A stretch of DNA of 64,000 nt from Chitinophaga agri (GCF_010093065.1 NZ_CP048113.1:2728001-2792000); one strand, 5' to 3'; counted from the first letter of the stretch, positions 1-8,557 are shown. Numbers and translations are program-made. The notes: generated by a model from the sequence alone, not told the origin.

Positions 1-171
1 CTGGATAAACCGTTTATGGTACCGGTGGAATCGTTTGAAAAAAGCGGACAATATCCTGCGGGAACAGTATTTATAGAGGGGCTGGTCTATTTCCAGCACA
101 AATACCTCCTGTATTACGGCTGTGCCGATTCAAGAGTAGCAGTAGCTGTCTACGACCCGGCAGGTAAATAG
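1..171 (+). CDS. GH130-like glycoside phosphorylase/hydrolase, C-terminal end
   Basis: The reading frame is open from the first base and ends in TAG at 169-171, so only about 56 C-terminal residues are seen. The stretch GTVFIEGLVYFQHKYLLYYG followed by CADSRVAVAVYDP matches the last strands of the five-bladed propeller of GH130 enzymes, which usually end with a 'YYGAADxxVAxA' segment. GH130 members act on beta-mannosides and related sugars by phosphorolysis or hydrolysis. The GH43 gene that follows on the other strand is convergent with it. Family placement rests on this C-terminal pattern only, so substrate cannot be told. Confidence 0.6.
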   Translation: MDKPFMVPVESFEKSGQYPAGTVFIEGLVYFQHKYLLYYGCADSRVAVAVYDPAGK

Positions 172-238
172 CCTTGCATATATTACGATCAGCGGCTGTA
201 TCAGCCTTTGCCATACAGCCGCTGTTGCATAGCCATTA

Positions 239-1762
239 CTAAGGAATGATCTGCCAAAGCTCCGCATCATACTGGTTCTCGTACCACTGTTGCAGCTTGG
301 TGCCCGGCGTCTGGTTGCTGTTAGGTACATCCAATGCCAGCAGGCTCCTCCGGTTGATCAGTTTGAAATACCCGTTCCCCATATCCTGTACTCTCCAATG
401 CTGTGCGACGTTCCCATTGTCCGTCCACTGGATCAGGATATTACCTGCATTGAGGGAACCACCCGCATTATCCAGGTTTAAGCCGGAAGCGACGTTGGTG
501 ATCTTATAATAACCGTTCCCGAGACTGGTGAAGACCCATTTCTGCGCCGTGTTGTTGTAGTCCGTCCACTGCTGGATCTGCAACCCGGGGGTATTGCTAC
601 CACTGGGCACATCCACGCACTGCGAGGTCACCTTGGATTTGATCCTGTACGTACCATTAGCGATGGGCATGGCATATTCCGGTCCTGTAGATGGTGATGG
701 AACAGGAATACCTTTTTCTATCGGATATCCGAAATAAGGGGTGTCACCGTCCCAGGAAAACTGCTGCGCCATCACTCTCCGGTCCCAGCCGGCGCCATCA
801 TAATTGGCCGCGTGATACACGATCCAGGACTGAATGCCATCAGGCGATTTTACAAAAGAGGCATGCCCCGGGCCGAATACATTGCCAAACCTGGAAAAGG
901 CAGGTGTGGATTGCTTGGTCCAGGAAGACTTTGACATGAAATTACCATTGGTGCAGGTTAGCCTTCCCAGGCAATAATCGTTCGTCCAGCTGCCACTTGC
1001 GGAGTAAATGATATGCACGGTGTTACCACTGCTCAGTGGTGTCGGACCTTCATTCACTGTAGGGGTACCTACCTGTTCCCAACCATAGTCAGGTCTTGAG
1101 ATCTCCACTCTCTCACCGGAAATAGTGTAGGGATTACTCATCCGGGCAATGTAGATATACTGGGAGACATTAGTGGTACCCTCCCATCCGGACCAGACAA
1201 AATACGCCTGTCCGTTAAAGTCAAACGGAGAGCCGTCAATCGCCCAGCGGTCGGTGGTCGGGGTCAGTTGTGCTTTATACGCATAACTGCCGGCTAAAGG
1301 ATCATTGGCATCAGTGCCCCCTTCCAGAACGTGCATCCGGTGGTTGGCATTATTGCCATTATCAGCAGCAAAATAAACATACCATCTGCCACTGCGGTAA
1401 TGCAGTTCCGGCGCCCATAGGTTGGATGAATACATGGTACCGCCGGGTGGTGTGTAAATGTAAGTTTTGGATTGCTGCAGGAGGTTTTGCAATGTAACGG
1501 AGCGGGCTATCCATAGCCGGCCCCCATCGGAACCACAATAGTAGTAGTACCCGTTTACACGGATTACCCATGGATCGTAATAACTCCCATTGTCAATAGA
1601 TGGCAGGGCATTGGTGAACAGCGGGGAGGCAGCCAGGGCTACAACGCCTTTCATGCCGGCAGCGCCGTCGGGCTTAGCGGCTTCCTGGATGGTTTTGTTA
1701 CAACTCTGACAAACCAGTAGTACTGATAACGCGGAAAGGACTAACAAATGAAATTTTTTCAT
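239..1762 (-). CDS. GH43 family arabinosidase-like lipoprotein with ricin B-type lectin domain
   Basis: A secreted glycoside hydrolase of 507 residues. Residues 1-21 are a lipoprotein signal with lipobox VCQSC, which suggests outer-membrane anchoring. The five-bladed propeller starts near residue 60 with DPWVIRVNGYYYY, where Asp63 is the expected general base. AIDGSPFDFNG supplies the pKa-modulating Asp and NEGPTPL the probable acid Glu. From about residue 372 to the end is a ricin-type beta-trefoil with repeated QxW motifs (QQW, QKW, QHW, QQW). GH43 enzymes mostly cleave alpha-L-arabinofuranosides or beta-xylosides, and the lectin domain should bind the polymer. The first ATG gives a clean signal peptide. 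Its job could tie in with the galactan locus 7 kb away if the substrate is arabinogalactan; that is inference. Confidence 0.85.
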   Translation of the reverse strand: MKKFHLLVLSALSVLLVCQSCNKTIQEAAKPDGAAGMKGVVALAASPLFTNALPSIDNGSYYDPWVIRVNGYYYYCGSDGGRLWIARSVTLQNLLQQSKTYIYTPPGGTMYSSNLWAPELHYRSGRWYVYFAADNGNNANHRMHVLEGGTDANDPLAGSYAYKAQLTPTTDRWAIDGSPFDFNGQAYFVWSGWEGTTNVSQYIYIARMSNPYTISGERVEISRPDYGWEQVGTPTVNEGPTPLSSGNTVHIIYSASGSWTNDYCLGRLTCTNGNFMSKSSWTKQSTPAFSRFGNVFGPGHASFVKSPDGIQSWIVYHAANYDGAGWDRRVMAQQFSWDGDTPYFGYPIEKGIPVPSPSTGPEYAMPIANGTYRIKSKVTSQCVDVPSGSNTPGLQIQQWTDYNNTAQKWVFTSLGNGYYKITNVASGLNLDNAGGSLNAGNILIQWTDNGNVAQHWRVQDMGNGYFKLINRRSLLALDVPNSNQTPGTKLQQWYENQYDAELWQIIP

Positions 1763-2049
1763 TGCTGTTAATTTGAGGGTTTATAATGATAACGGTCTCT
1801 CAATATGTGAACGTGGAATAAATCGTCTCTGGGGTTAACAATGCAGGATTTGAATACTACACCAAAATAAAAGAACTTTCGGACAATTAATAACTATTTC
1901 AGCTGCACCTGCAGGCTACCGTCAACAATGCCGGCTAAATCAGACACCACATCGCCTCATATATACATCTCTTTATACACAAGACAACCCATACAACTAG
2001 TTACTTTTATACCTCAATGAGAATGTGACAATCATAAAAATATTCCACC

Positions 2050-2282
2050 ATGCAACTTACTTATTACGGTCATTCCTGCTTCTCTGTCTTCGCAGGTGGC
2101 AAACATTAGAAGAAGCCATTGAAGCCGCCAGGCTCGTGCATGTAAAGCAAGTACTGGGAGTGCATTATGATACCTTCGGCTTTATACAAATAGATAAAGC
2201 AGCAGCGACAGCCGCGTTTGCGGAGGCAGGCATACAATTATATCTACCAGCGATAGGTGAAACTATAGAACTTTCCTGCTAA
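2050..2282 (+). pseudogene. Internally deleted UPF0173-type metal-dependent hydrolase
   Basis: Two ends of one metallo-beta-lactamase-fold protein sit side by side. An ATG at 2050 opens a frame reading MQLTYYGHSCFSVFAGGKH and then a stop at about 2107-2109, which is the standard N terminus of UPF0173 hydrolases. In another frame, from about 2106 to the stop at 2280-2282, comes the family's C terminus, with VLGVHYDTFGFIQID and LPAIGETIEL. Full proteins of this family have about 225 residues; here only 19 plus about 56 remain, so some 150 residues, including the metal-binding HxHxDH region, are gone and the reading frame is broken. A frame running from 2025 covers the C-terminal part but its first 20 or so residues are out-of-frame noise. 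Confidence 0.8.
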
Positions 2283-2308
2283 CTTGGCATGGTTAAATCA
2301 ATAACATC

Positions 2309-3256
2309 GTGTCAAATAAAAGCCCAATACCTACACGCCGTGAACGGTTTGAAGCGGCAGTGCTGACTGGTGCTATCGGCGATGCATGGGGCGCGGGTTA
2401 TGAAAACTATGTATCGCCCATACAACCGAAGACGTTCTACCTGCATCCTGTCGAGACAACTGCACCCACCTGGATGCTGACAGATGATACACAACTCACA
2501 CTGGCATCGTGTGAAGCACTGACGGATGCACGCGGGTTTAGTCCACAAGTACTGGCGGAACACCTGGTCCGCTATTACCGCGAACAGCGCATTGCCGGAA
2601 TTGGTGCCAGCACATTAAAAGCCGTACAGGAATTATCCGCAGGCGCTCACTGGAGCCAGGCAGGCAGGACCGGAGAATATGCAGCAGGGAATGGCGCTGC
2701 TATGAGAATAATGCCACTGGCCTTTTACGATAATATTTCAAGAGACGATATCCGTGATAGCTGCCGCATCACACACAGAAATGATGAAGCATACGCAGGA
2801 GCACTGGCGGTCGTGTTAACCCTGCGGGCAATATTGAACGGAGCCTGGACAGGAGAAGAAGATCTCCTGGATATGCTGATACAACAGTTACCCGATACAA
2901 ATGTCAGAGACCGGTTCATTACCATCAGCGCATACAGTGGTGTACCCACCATACCAGCTGTTGCCGCACTGGGTAATAACGGCTATGTGGTAAACTCTGT
3001 TCCTTTTGCCATATTTGCAGCCACGCGGGCTTACACGATGGGCATTGAAACCATGTTACAGGCAGTTATTGATGCGGGAGGTGATACTGACACCAACGCT
3101 TCTATCGCCGGACAAATAGCAGGATGCCTGCTTGGTATAAAGGCCATTCCATTATCACTGCTGGAAAAACTACAGGCTTTACCAGACTATCCGTGGATGC
3201 AGCGCATTATTACGCAGACTATCAACAGCTCTCACTTTACCACTCATCCCAGGTAA
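2309..3256 (+). CDS. ADP-ribosylglycohydrolase family protein
   Basis: A 315-residue cytoplasmic protein of the DraG/ARH family, which removes ADP-ribose from proteins or small molecules with the help of two Mg ions. The family signatures are visible: GAIGDAWGAGYEN near residue 21, the metal-binding TDDTQLTL near residue 61, GNGAAMRIMPL in the middle, and AGGDTDTNASIAGQIAG near the C terminus, which supplies the second DxDT metal site. The start is a GTG at 2309, the first start codon after an in-frame stop at 2294-2296, and it leaves a normal distance to the GAIGDAWG motif. No clear ribosome binding site is seen. It stands alone between the hydrolase remnant and the phosphodiesterase, so the natural substrate is unknown. 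Confidence 0.85.
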   Translation: MSNKSPIPTRRERFEAAVLTGAIGDAWGAGYENYVSPIQPKTFYLHPVETTAPTWMLTDDTQLTLASCEALTDARGFSPQVLAEHLVRYYREQRIAGIGASTLKAVQELSAGAHWSQAGRTGEYAAGNGAAMRIMPLAFYDNISRDDIRDSCRITHRNDEAYAGALAVVLTLRAILNGAWTGEEDLLDMLIQQLPDTNVRDRFITISAYSGVPTIPAVAALGNNGYVVNSVPFAIFAATRAYTMGIETMLQAVIDAGGDTDTNASIAGQIAGCLLGIKAIPLSLLEKLQALPDYPWMQRIITQTINSSHFTTHPR

Positions 3257-3290
3257 TAATTAATTAATACAAAGCCTCTATCGGGTGGAA

Positions 3291-3298
3291 TATCTTTG
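3291..3298 (+). promoter_or_regulatory. Bacteroidota -7 promoter element (TATCTTTG)
   Basis: TATCTTTG matches the TAnnTTTG consensus used by the primary sigma factor of Bacteroidota. It lies 38 bases before the ATG of the secreted phosphodiesterase. No good -33 TTTG is seen at the right distance. It also argues against an upstream start at 3285. Confidence 0.5.
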
Positions 3299-3335
3299 CG
3301 CGTCATATAAAACGCCGGCTAGTAAATCAGAAAAT

Positions 3336-4640
3336 ATGAAAAAAGGATTTGTTTTAGGTATGCTGATGCTGCTCTCACTCAGCACCTTTGCCCAACAGGC
3401 ACAACATGTGGTATTAATAACGATAGACGGACTCCGTCCCACCTTCTACACAGACACCCTCTTTCAAGCACCACATCTGCATGAGATTGCGGAAAACGGC
3501 GTGTATGCGAGACGCGTTAACAGCGTGTTTCCATCTATGACCTATCCAGCACACACTGCTATTGTAACAGGCGTATGGCCGGTGAAGCATGGCATCTACT
3601 TCAATAACATGTTCAATCCGAATGGTCCTTCCAATGCACCTTACTGGAACGACAGTTCGATCAAAGTACCCACTATATGGCGTCAGGCGCAGCAGAAAGG
3701 GTTGAAGGTGGCCGCGCTTTTGTGGCCGGTATCTGCTGATGCACCTGTGATGTATAACATTCCGGATATCGGTAGCCTGGGCGACAGCGTACGGGAAGCC
3801 TATTCAAAGCCTGCAGGTTTTATTGCTGATCTCAAAAATAATGTATTCAACAATGCGGACCATATTGAATATGGCTACGATCATAATGTGGCGAAGATCG
3901 CTTCCTACGTGATCAAAAAAGACCAGCCCAACCTGATGACCATCCACTTCTTTTCTGTTGATCATTATCAGCACGAGGAGGGTTTGCACGGTGATAAGGT
4001 AATGGCTGCCGTCGCAGATGCTGACAGCAGTGTAGGCATGATCATCGATGCGCTGAAAGAAGCGGGTATATGGGAAAAGACCGTGCTCATTGTCACCGGT
4101 GACCACGGTTTCCTGGATGTAAACACAACTGTCAATCCGAATGTATGGCTGGCAAAAGCGGGCCTGATCACTGATGTGAAGAAAGACGACTGGAAAGCAC
4201 AGTTCTACGCTGTAGGTGGTTCCAGCTATCTGTACCTGAAAGATAAAAAGGATACAAAGACATTGCAGCAGGTGAAAGACATCCTGGCAGGATTGTCGCC
4301 TGAAGAGCAGGCACTGTTCCGTATCATTGACCGTAAACAGATCAAAAAAGTAGGCGGTAATCCGGAAGTCGCACTGGCACTTAGTGGTGAGAAAGGTGCT
4401 TCGTTCGGAAATGCGGTAAAAGGGGAAGCCGTGAAACCGGGACATGGCGGCGCACATGGCTACTATCCTGATTCCTGGCAGATACGTACCGGATTTTTAG
4501 CGTGTGGACCTGGCATTGAGAAAGGGGGGGAAATTGAAGAAATGAACCTGCGTGATATTACCCCGGTATTAGCCAAAATATTACGGATCTCTATGCCGGG
4601 AGTTGATGGAAAGATACCAGCCGGATTGATGACAAAGTAA
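3336..4640 (+). CDS. Secreted nucleotide pyrophosphatase/phosphodiesterase (alkaline phosphatase superfamily)
   Basis: A 434-residue ectonucleotide pyrophosphatase/phosphodiesterase (NPP) family enzyme. It begins with the signal peptide MKKGFVLGMLMLLSLSTFAQ, so it acts in the periplasm or at the surface. Metal ligands and the nucleophile are in family order: Asp in VVLITIDGLRP, the nucleophilic Thr69 in SMTYPAHT, Asp and His in SVDHYQHEEG, Asp-His in VTGDHGFLD, and a C-terminal His in KPGHGGAHGYY. NPP enzymes hydrolyse phosphodiester or pyrophosphate bonds of nucleotides or lipids using two Zn ions. The ATG at 3336 is chosen over an ATG at 3285 because only it starts at the signal peptide, and the promoter-like TATCTTTG lies between them. 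A terminator hairpin follows. Confidence 0.85.
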   Translation: MKKGFVLGMLMLLSLSTFAQQAQHVVLITIDGLRPTFYTDTLFQAPHLHEIAENGVYARRVNSVFPSMTYPAHTAIVTGVWPVKHGIYFNNMFNPNGPSNAPYWNDSSIKVPTIWRQAQQKGLKVAALLWPVSADAPVMYNIPDIGSLGDSVREAYSKPAGFIADLKNNVFNNADHIEYGYDHNVAKIASYVIKKDQPNLMTIHFFSVDHYQHEEGLHGDKVMAAVADADSSVGMIIDALKEAGIWEKTVLIVTGDHGFLDVNTTVNPNVWLAKAGLITDVKKDDWKAQFYAVGGSSYLYLKDKKDTKTLQQVKDILAGLSPEEQALFRIIDRKQIKKVGGNPEVALALSGEKGASFGNAVKGEAVKPGHGGAHGYYPDSWQIRTGFLACGPGIEKGGEIEEMNLRDITPVLAKILRISMPGVDGKIPAGLMTK

Positions 4641-4661
4641 CCTTAGCAAATATAAAAACAA

Positions 4662-4695
4662 GAAGGCGACTGCATTATGAGTTGCCTTCGTTTTT
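4662..4695. terminator. Bidirectional terminator hairpin
   Basis: GAAGGCGACT (4662-4671) pairs with AGTTGCCTTC (4680-4689) with one G-T pair. Five T residues follow on the + strand and an A-rich stretch precedes it, so it can end both the phosphodiesterase gene and the convergent small membrane protein gene. Confidence 0.75.
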
Positions 4696-4697
4696 AT

Positions 4698-5018
4698 TTA
4701 ATACTTCTCTTCCTTCTCATCGCTGGTTTGTTTATAAAAAAGCATCACCACTACTGCCAGTGCTCCCATTATCATGGTACCCATTAAGACATGAGCAGCT
4801 ATCAACCCACTGGTGCTTAACACAGCTGCGGTCAGCAGAGAATGCATGATAAATGCATTATACTGTCTGGTTATCAGAGAGCGATTTACCAGAAATGCAT
4901 ATGTCAATACCGTAGCGAAGCAAGCACCTTTCAATATTACAAATGGAAGATCGAAGAGATTAATAAATGCCAAAATAAATAAGATGCCATATGCCATCAT
5001 TGTTTTAATATCAAACAT
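4698..5018 (-). CDS. Small hydrophobic membrane protein, unknown function
   Basis: A 106-residue protein that I do not recognise. It is mostly hydrophobic, with likely membrane segments at about residues 8-24, 28-45, 58-76 and 78-96, and a charged C-terminal tail (KQTSDEKEEKY) that probably faces the cytoplasm. There is no signal peptide and no catalytic motif. It is convergent with the phosphodiesterase gene and shares its terminator. The upstream region (5019-5108) separates it from the repeat-protein genes read in the same direction. The composition and length fit a real small inner-membrane protein, but no role can be assigned. Confidence 0.55.
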   Translation of the reverse strand: MFDIKTMMAYGILFILAFINLFDLPFVILKGACFATVLTYAFLVNRSLITRQYNAFIMHSLLTAAVLSTSGLIAAHVLMGTMIMGALAVVVMLFYKQTSDEKEEKY

Positions 5019-5108
5019 ATTACTGCTTAACCGTTTTATTTCTATAATTAAAATACGTGATATATAAATGAAAATCTGTTGTACGGATGCCTTATTTAAT
5101 CTAATACA

Positions 5109-5927
5109 CTACGACCGTAGGTGCATGTTAAAGAAAGGCAGCATGCGAAAGCCTTTAGGATTATTCTCCACGATGTTAATCAGACCAAACTGCACGCCTT
5201 TAAGCTTATTAGTTTGATTACATATGCCGATCGACACGCCGTTATGCGCAGCTGATATATTGAGCAGCCCCAATTGCATTCCATTCTGCTTGTCAGCCTC
5301 ATTATACACACCGACCGATAATCCATTATGACAATCCGTTCTATTGATGGGCGCGATTGTCATCCCATGGATTTTCCCCAGACGAATAGCAATAGCGGCT
5401 ATCGCGACACCATTTACGCGGCTGATCAGCTGAGCCGTATCCGGAAAGATACCCTTAGTGACGAGCGAGAGCGAGAGACCGTTCAAAGTATCAATCATAC
5501 CTAAAGCAGCTACCCCCAATCCATTTATTTTATCACTAAGAACAAACGGAGCTACGGCGATACCATTTTCATGCAGCGCCACCTCAGCGAGGCATGCGGC
5601 GGAAATACCATTATTCTTTTCCAGCACAGAAATACTCGCACACAATGATATACCGTTTGCCACATGCGTGGCGGGTGGTCCCATCCATTCCAAACGATCA
5701 CAAACACTGATATCGAGTATATTCGTCCGTTTCACTTTGTAGTTGAGCGCGTTAATTCTAATGCCGGTATATACTGCTGCATTACCGACACCAAGGCCGG
5801 CACGAGCGCTTCCAAGGCTGAGATAATTATTAAAAATCCAATGGCATGAATCGGACGTGTGTTGACTAAATGACAATATGGGACACAAAAAGGTCAACAC
5901 AAACAAAAAAGATACTTTTCTATACAT
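5109..5927 (-). CDS. LA_2272-type surface repeat protein (copy 1)
   Basis: A secreted 272-residue protein with signal peptide MYRKVSFLFVLTFLCPILSFS. The mature part consists of about ten repeats of 20-25 residues built on the pattern NG(I/L/V)(S/A/Q)(I/L/V)(G/A), for example NGLSVGVYNEAD, NGMQLGLLNIS and NGVSIGICNQT. This is the pattern of the LA_2272 surface-repeat family, first named from Leptospira, and probably folds as a beta-solenoid. It ends in ENNPKGFRMLPFFNMHLRS, a tail that is almost identical in the next gene, so the two are tandem duplicates. The gene is read in the same direction as its paralogue, 77 bases downstream of it. Function is unknown; surface exposure is inferred from the family. 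Confidence 0.75.
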   Translation of the reverse strand: MYRKVSFLFVLTFLCPILSFSQHTSDSCHWIFNNYLSLGSARAGLGVGNAAVYTGIRINALNYKVKRTNILDISVCDRLEWMGPPATHVANGISLCASISVLEKNNGISAACLAEVALHENGIAVAPFVLSDKINGLGVAALGMIDTLNGLSLSLVTKGIFPDTAQLISRVNGVAIAAIAIRLGKIHGMTIAPINRTDCHNGLSVGVYNEADKQNGMQLGLLNISAAHNGVSIGICNQTNKLKGVQFGLINIVENNPKGFRMLPFFNMHLRS

Positions 5928-6004
5928 AGGTTACAGGAATAACATGAAACTTACGCTTTTGCTGTTGATTTCAAAAATCAGGGCAATGTACCATAGGCTG
6001 CCCG

Positions 6005-6757
6005 CTACTTCCTTAAATGCATGTTAAAGAACGGTAAACGCCTGAATAATCTCGGATTGTTCTCCGCTATATTGAACAGTCCTACCTGTATACCTCTCAG
6101 TTTCTCAGATTTATTATACACGCCGATAGATACCCCTCTAAGTACTTCTGATTTATTCATAGCAGCCAATGCAATGCCGTTCACCTGACTAAGATTTAAC
6201 AACCATCCCGCGATAGCTACCCCATTGACCCTATTGTTATGCTTCTTAAAATCCATCGACGTCAACGCACACAAGGAGATCGCCAATCCATTCACGGTAT
6301 CCACTCTTGTGAACATCCCGCTCAGGCTTATCCCGTTCTGTTTATCCAGAATATTCGCAATACCTCCGATAGCTATCCCGTTTTCAGTACCTATAAGATT
6401 TAAAATACCTCCGATGCTGATACCATTGCTTATTACTACCATATTGTAAATAACGGCCAACGATATACCATTACTCGTATGCTCGGTATCAGACTTGTCA
6501 TCGTGATTATACACACTTACATCCAGTCCGTTGGTACGCCTGACCTCACTATTGACAACGTTGAATCTGAGTCCGGAGTAAAGTGGCGCATTGCCAAAAC
6601 AGATACCTGCTTTTTTACTTCCCACACTGAGATGTAATTGCGGAACGGTATCGACCGGAGACGGGTAAAGACCATAAGAAAATAACGGGCACAAACAGGC
6701 CAACAATACAAAGTTGTATAACGCTTTGAGCATAGCTATAGGAATAATATCAAACAT
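6005..6757 (-). CDS. LA_2272-type surface repeat protein (copy 2)
   Basis: A paralogue of the gene just downstream, about 250 residues. The first ATG gives MFDIIPIAMLKALYNFVLLA; the second ATG (codon 9, at 6733) would give a more usual signal peptide (MLKALYNFVLLACLCPLFSYG), so the start is not certain. The body has about nine NG-type repeats such as NGISIGGILNLIG, NGIAIGGIANILD and NGISLSGMFTRVD. It ends ENNPRLFRRLPFFNMHLRK, matching copy 1. The middle repeats are closer to each other than to those of copy 1, which suggests repeat turnover within the protein. Both copies are probably expressed together. A role at the cell surface is inferred, not shown. Confidence 0.75.
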   Translation of the reverse strand: MFDIIPIAMLKALYNFVLLACLCPLFSYGLYPSPVDTVPQLHLSVGSKKAGICFGNAPLYSGLRFNVVNSEVRRTNGLDVSVYNHDDKSDTEHTSNGISLAVIYNMVVISNGISIGGILNLIGTENGIAIGGIANILDKQNGISLSGMFTRVDTVNGLAISLCALTSMDFKKHNNRVNGVAIAGWLLNLSQVNGIALAAMNKSEVLRGVSIGVYNKSEKLRGIQVGLFNIAENNPRLFRRLPFFNMHLRK

Positions 6758-6998
6758 ACACTTTTATTTGTTAACTCCTGGACCTAGGTAGCACTTCAAT
6801 ATGAAACGGCCGGACCTGCCGCTAACCGAACATCGATCACTGCCAAAGGTGATGCATCTGTAATGGAGAGAGATGCGCCGGTGTAAGTACTTTCCTCTTC
6901 CGTCGTCCATCCTCAATTTGGTTACAAAGTCACGCGATTCGGTTACGTACAGGAAAGTAGTACGCCTGATCTTTGTATCCAACTTAAAAACAAAGGAT

Positions 6999-7829
6999 AT
7001 GACAAATAAGATCTGGTTTATAACAGGTACCTCAAGAGGTTTTGGAAGAGTATGGGCAGAAGCTGCATTAAAACGTGGAGACAAAGTCGCGGCTACTGCA
7101 CGTAAGTTACCCAGCATTGCCGACCTGAAAGAAAAATACGGAGATAATGTGCTGACACTGGAACTGGATGTGACTAATGCCGCACAGGCACACGCTGCTG
7201 TAACCACTGCACATGCACACTTCGGCAGACTCGACATCGTATTGAACAACGCCGGCTATTCACTTGTTGGCACAATAGAAGAGGCCAGCGCTGATGACGT
7301 ACGTGCCATGTATGAAACCAATATCTTTGGTGCCCTTGCCGTGATCCAGGCAGCCCTTCCGCTGCTGAGAAAACAAGGTAGCGGACATATCATTGGTACC
7401 TCCAGTAACCTGGGACATGTCACCTTTCCGGTGATTGGCTATTACGCTTCCTCCAAATGGGCTTTTGAAGCCATCCATGAAAGTCTTGCCATGGAAGTGA
7501 AATCGTTCGGTATCAATGTAACGATCATAGAGCCTGGCGCCTACGCAACGGAATTCGGCAGCAAGGATTCACTGAAATTTGCTGCCGGGCTTGATGTCTA
7601 TACTGATTTCAAGAACCAGTTCTTCGGGCAATTGCAGCAATTGGAAAGAGGCGATCCGAATGCCACACCGGAGGCATTATTCAAGGTGGTAGATGCCGAA
7701 CAACCACCATTAAGGTTCTTCCTCGGCAGTAACAACCTGGCTGACGTACGCGCTGCGTATAATGAGCGACTGGCCACATGGGAAGCATGGCAGGATGTAG
7801 CTGCTACGGCACAGGGAGAGAAGAATTAG
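6999..7829 (+). CDS. SDR family NAD(P)-dependent oxidoreductase
   Basis: A 276-residue classical short-chain dehydrogenase. The nucleotide-binding motif TGTSRGFG is at about residues 9-16, NNAG in the middle, the catalytic Ser in GTSSNLGHV, and the YxxxK motif in YYASSKWAFE. The C-terminal part (PPLRFFLGSNNLADVRAAY) is typical of the subgroup often annotated as oxidoreductases acting on small carbonyls. The ATG at 6999 is chosen because it follows AAAGGAT and begins just before the Rossmann motif; an upstream in-frame ATG at 6873 would add 42 unlikely residues. GATCTTTG at 6968-6975 is one base off the -7 consensus and would suit this start. The 241 bases before it carry no gene that I can support. 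Substrate unknown. Confidence 0.85.
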   Translation: MTNKIWFITGTSRGFGRVWAEAALKRGDKVAATARKLPSIADLKEKYGDNVLTLELDVTNAAQAHAAVTTAHAHFGRLDIVLNNAGYSLVGTIEEASADDVRAMYETNIFGALAVIQAALPLLRKQGSGHIIGTSSNLGHVTFPVIGYYASSKWAFEAIHESLAMEVKSFGINVTIIEPGAYATEFGSKDSLKFAAGLDVYTDFKNQFFGQLQQLERGDPNATPEALFKVVDAEQPPLRFFLGSNNLADVRAAYNERLATWEAWQDVAATAQGEKN

Positions 7830-7836
7830 TGATCAG

Positions 7837-7946
7837 GAATTTCCGCTGATAAAAGCCATTTATACTAGTAAAAAGCACTCCCGACAGAATGGGCAGGAGT
7901 GCTTTTACTATATCGTCAGGAACATTGTTTTTGCTCAATTCCTAAT
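7837..7946. repeat. Dispersed structured repeat / bidirectional terminator, copy A
   Basis: AAAAGCACTCC (7871-7881) pairs perfectly with GGAGTGCTTTT (7896-7906) around a 14-base loop, and with one bulge the stem extends through TAGTA/TACTA. It lies between convergent genes and should end both. The flanks, from GAATTTCC (7837) on the left to TCAGGAAC...CAATTCCTA on the right, are clearly related to the element at 29785-29940, so this is one copy of a repeat and not just a terminator. Its right end overlaps the last codons of the DinB gene. Confidence 0.65.
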
Positions 7947-8406
7947 TCCCAATTGACTTGAGCATTTGTTTAACCGCCCCCAGGTGATAGGCCGCATGTG
8001 GTAACATGGCCAGTGTGCCTTGCACTAACTGTGGGTTCGACCAGTCCTTAACACCCTTGATAGCGAGAATGAGCTGCTCATAGGCCTCACGCAGGTCCCT
8101 TTGCAGTCTTGCCCACTGTTCTTCATCTACTGCATGTACTTCCCAGCTTTCTTCCCAGTTACCTACGGGTTTTTCTCCCTGATAAAACTTCAGTGCAAAA
8201 TAAATACTCCAGCGCAGGTGTTCTGTGTGCGAGGCAACTGTGGTACCGCCTTCTACGAGTGGGGTCGACGCCTGCTGCGCATTGATAGTAGCAATCGCAG
8301 CGCTAAAGCCATGACCAGGTTTGGCATCAATGACCCACGAGTGCTCAGTTGTACCGATATATACTTCCTGCAACAGTTCCAGTAAAGGTTTGAGTACGGT
8401 TTCCAT
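7942..8406 (-). CDS. DinB family protein
   Basis: A 154-residue member of the DinB/YfiT four-helix bundle superfamily. Two of the three expected metal-binding histidines are visible as SHTEHLRWSIYF (about residue 60) and PHAAYHLGAVKQML (about residue 138). Such proteins bind Zn or Ni, and many act as thiol-dependent transferases, though most Bacteroidota members are uncharacterised. Length and motif spacing fit the family. It is convergent with the SDR gene, and its last codons fall inside the structured repeat. No signal peptide, so it is cytoplasmic. No regulatory signal was seen in the 263 bases upstream beyond a short 11-base tandem repeat. Confidence 0.75.
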   Translation of the reverse strand: METVLKPLLELLQEVYIGTTEHSWVIDAKPGHGFSAAIATINAQQASTPLVEGGTTVASHTEHLRWSIYFALKFYQGEKPVGNWEESWEVHAVDEEQWARLQRDLREAYEQLILAIKGVKDWSNPQLVQGTLAMLPHAAYHLGAVKQMLKSIGN

Positions 8407-8557
8407 ATCTAAGATTTAGACAGATAAGGCATCAAATTTACTGCCAGGGATAAGAGGACGCCCCTCCTATATCCAGGTAGATAAGTTGATAAAATAATAC
8501 CAGAAATAGCCTTTCAGACACCAATGCCCGTTCGTCCCTTGGCCGTCGCTAGTACTG

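Noticed and set aside
3804..4457. Minus-strand reading frame of 217 codons opposite the phosphodiesterase gene
   Set aside because: Antisense to conserved NPP motifs and without recognisable protein character.
4524..4530. Run of seven G in the phosphodiesterase gene as a phase-variation tract
   Set aside because: Too short to be notable, and it lies near the 3' end in a non-conserved part.
6764..7249. Minus-strand frame of 161 codons covering the SDR promoter and start
   Set aside because: It overlaps the SDR coding region with mirrored composition; no domain, and it would cross the promoter.
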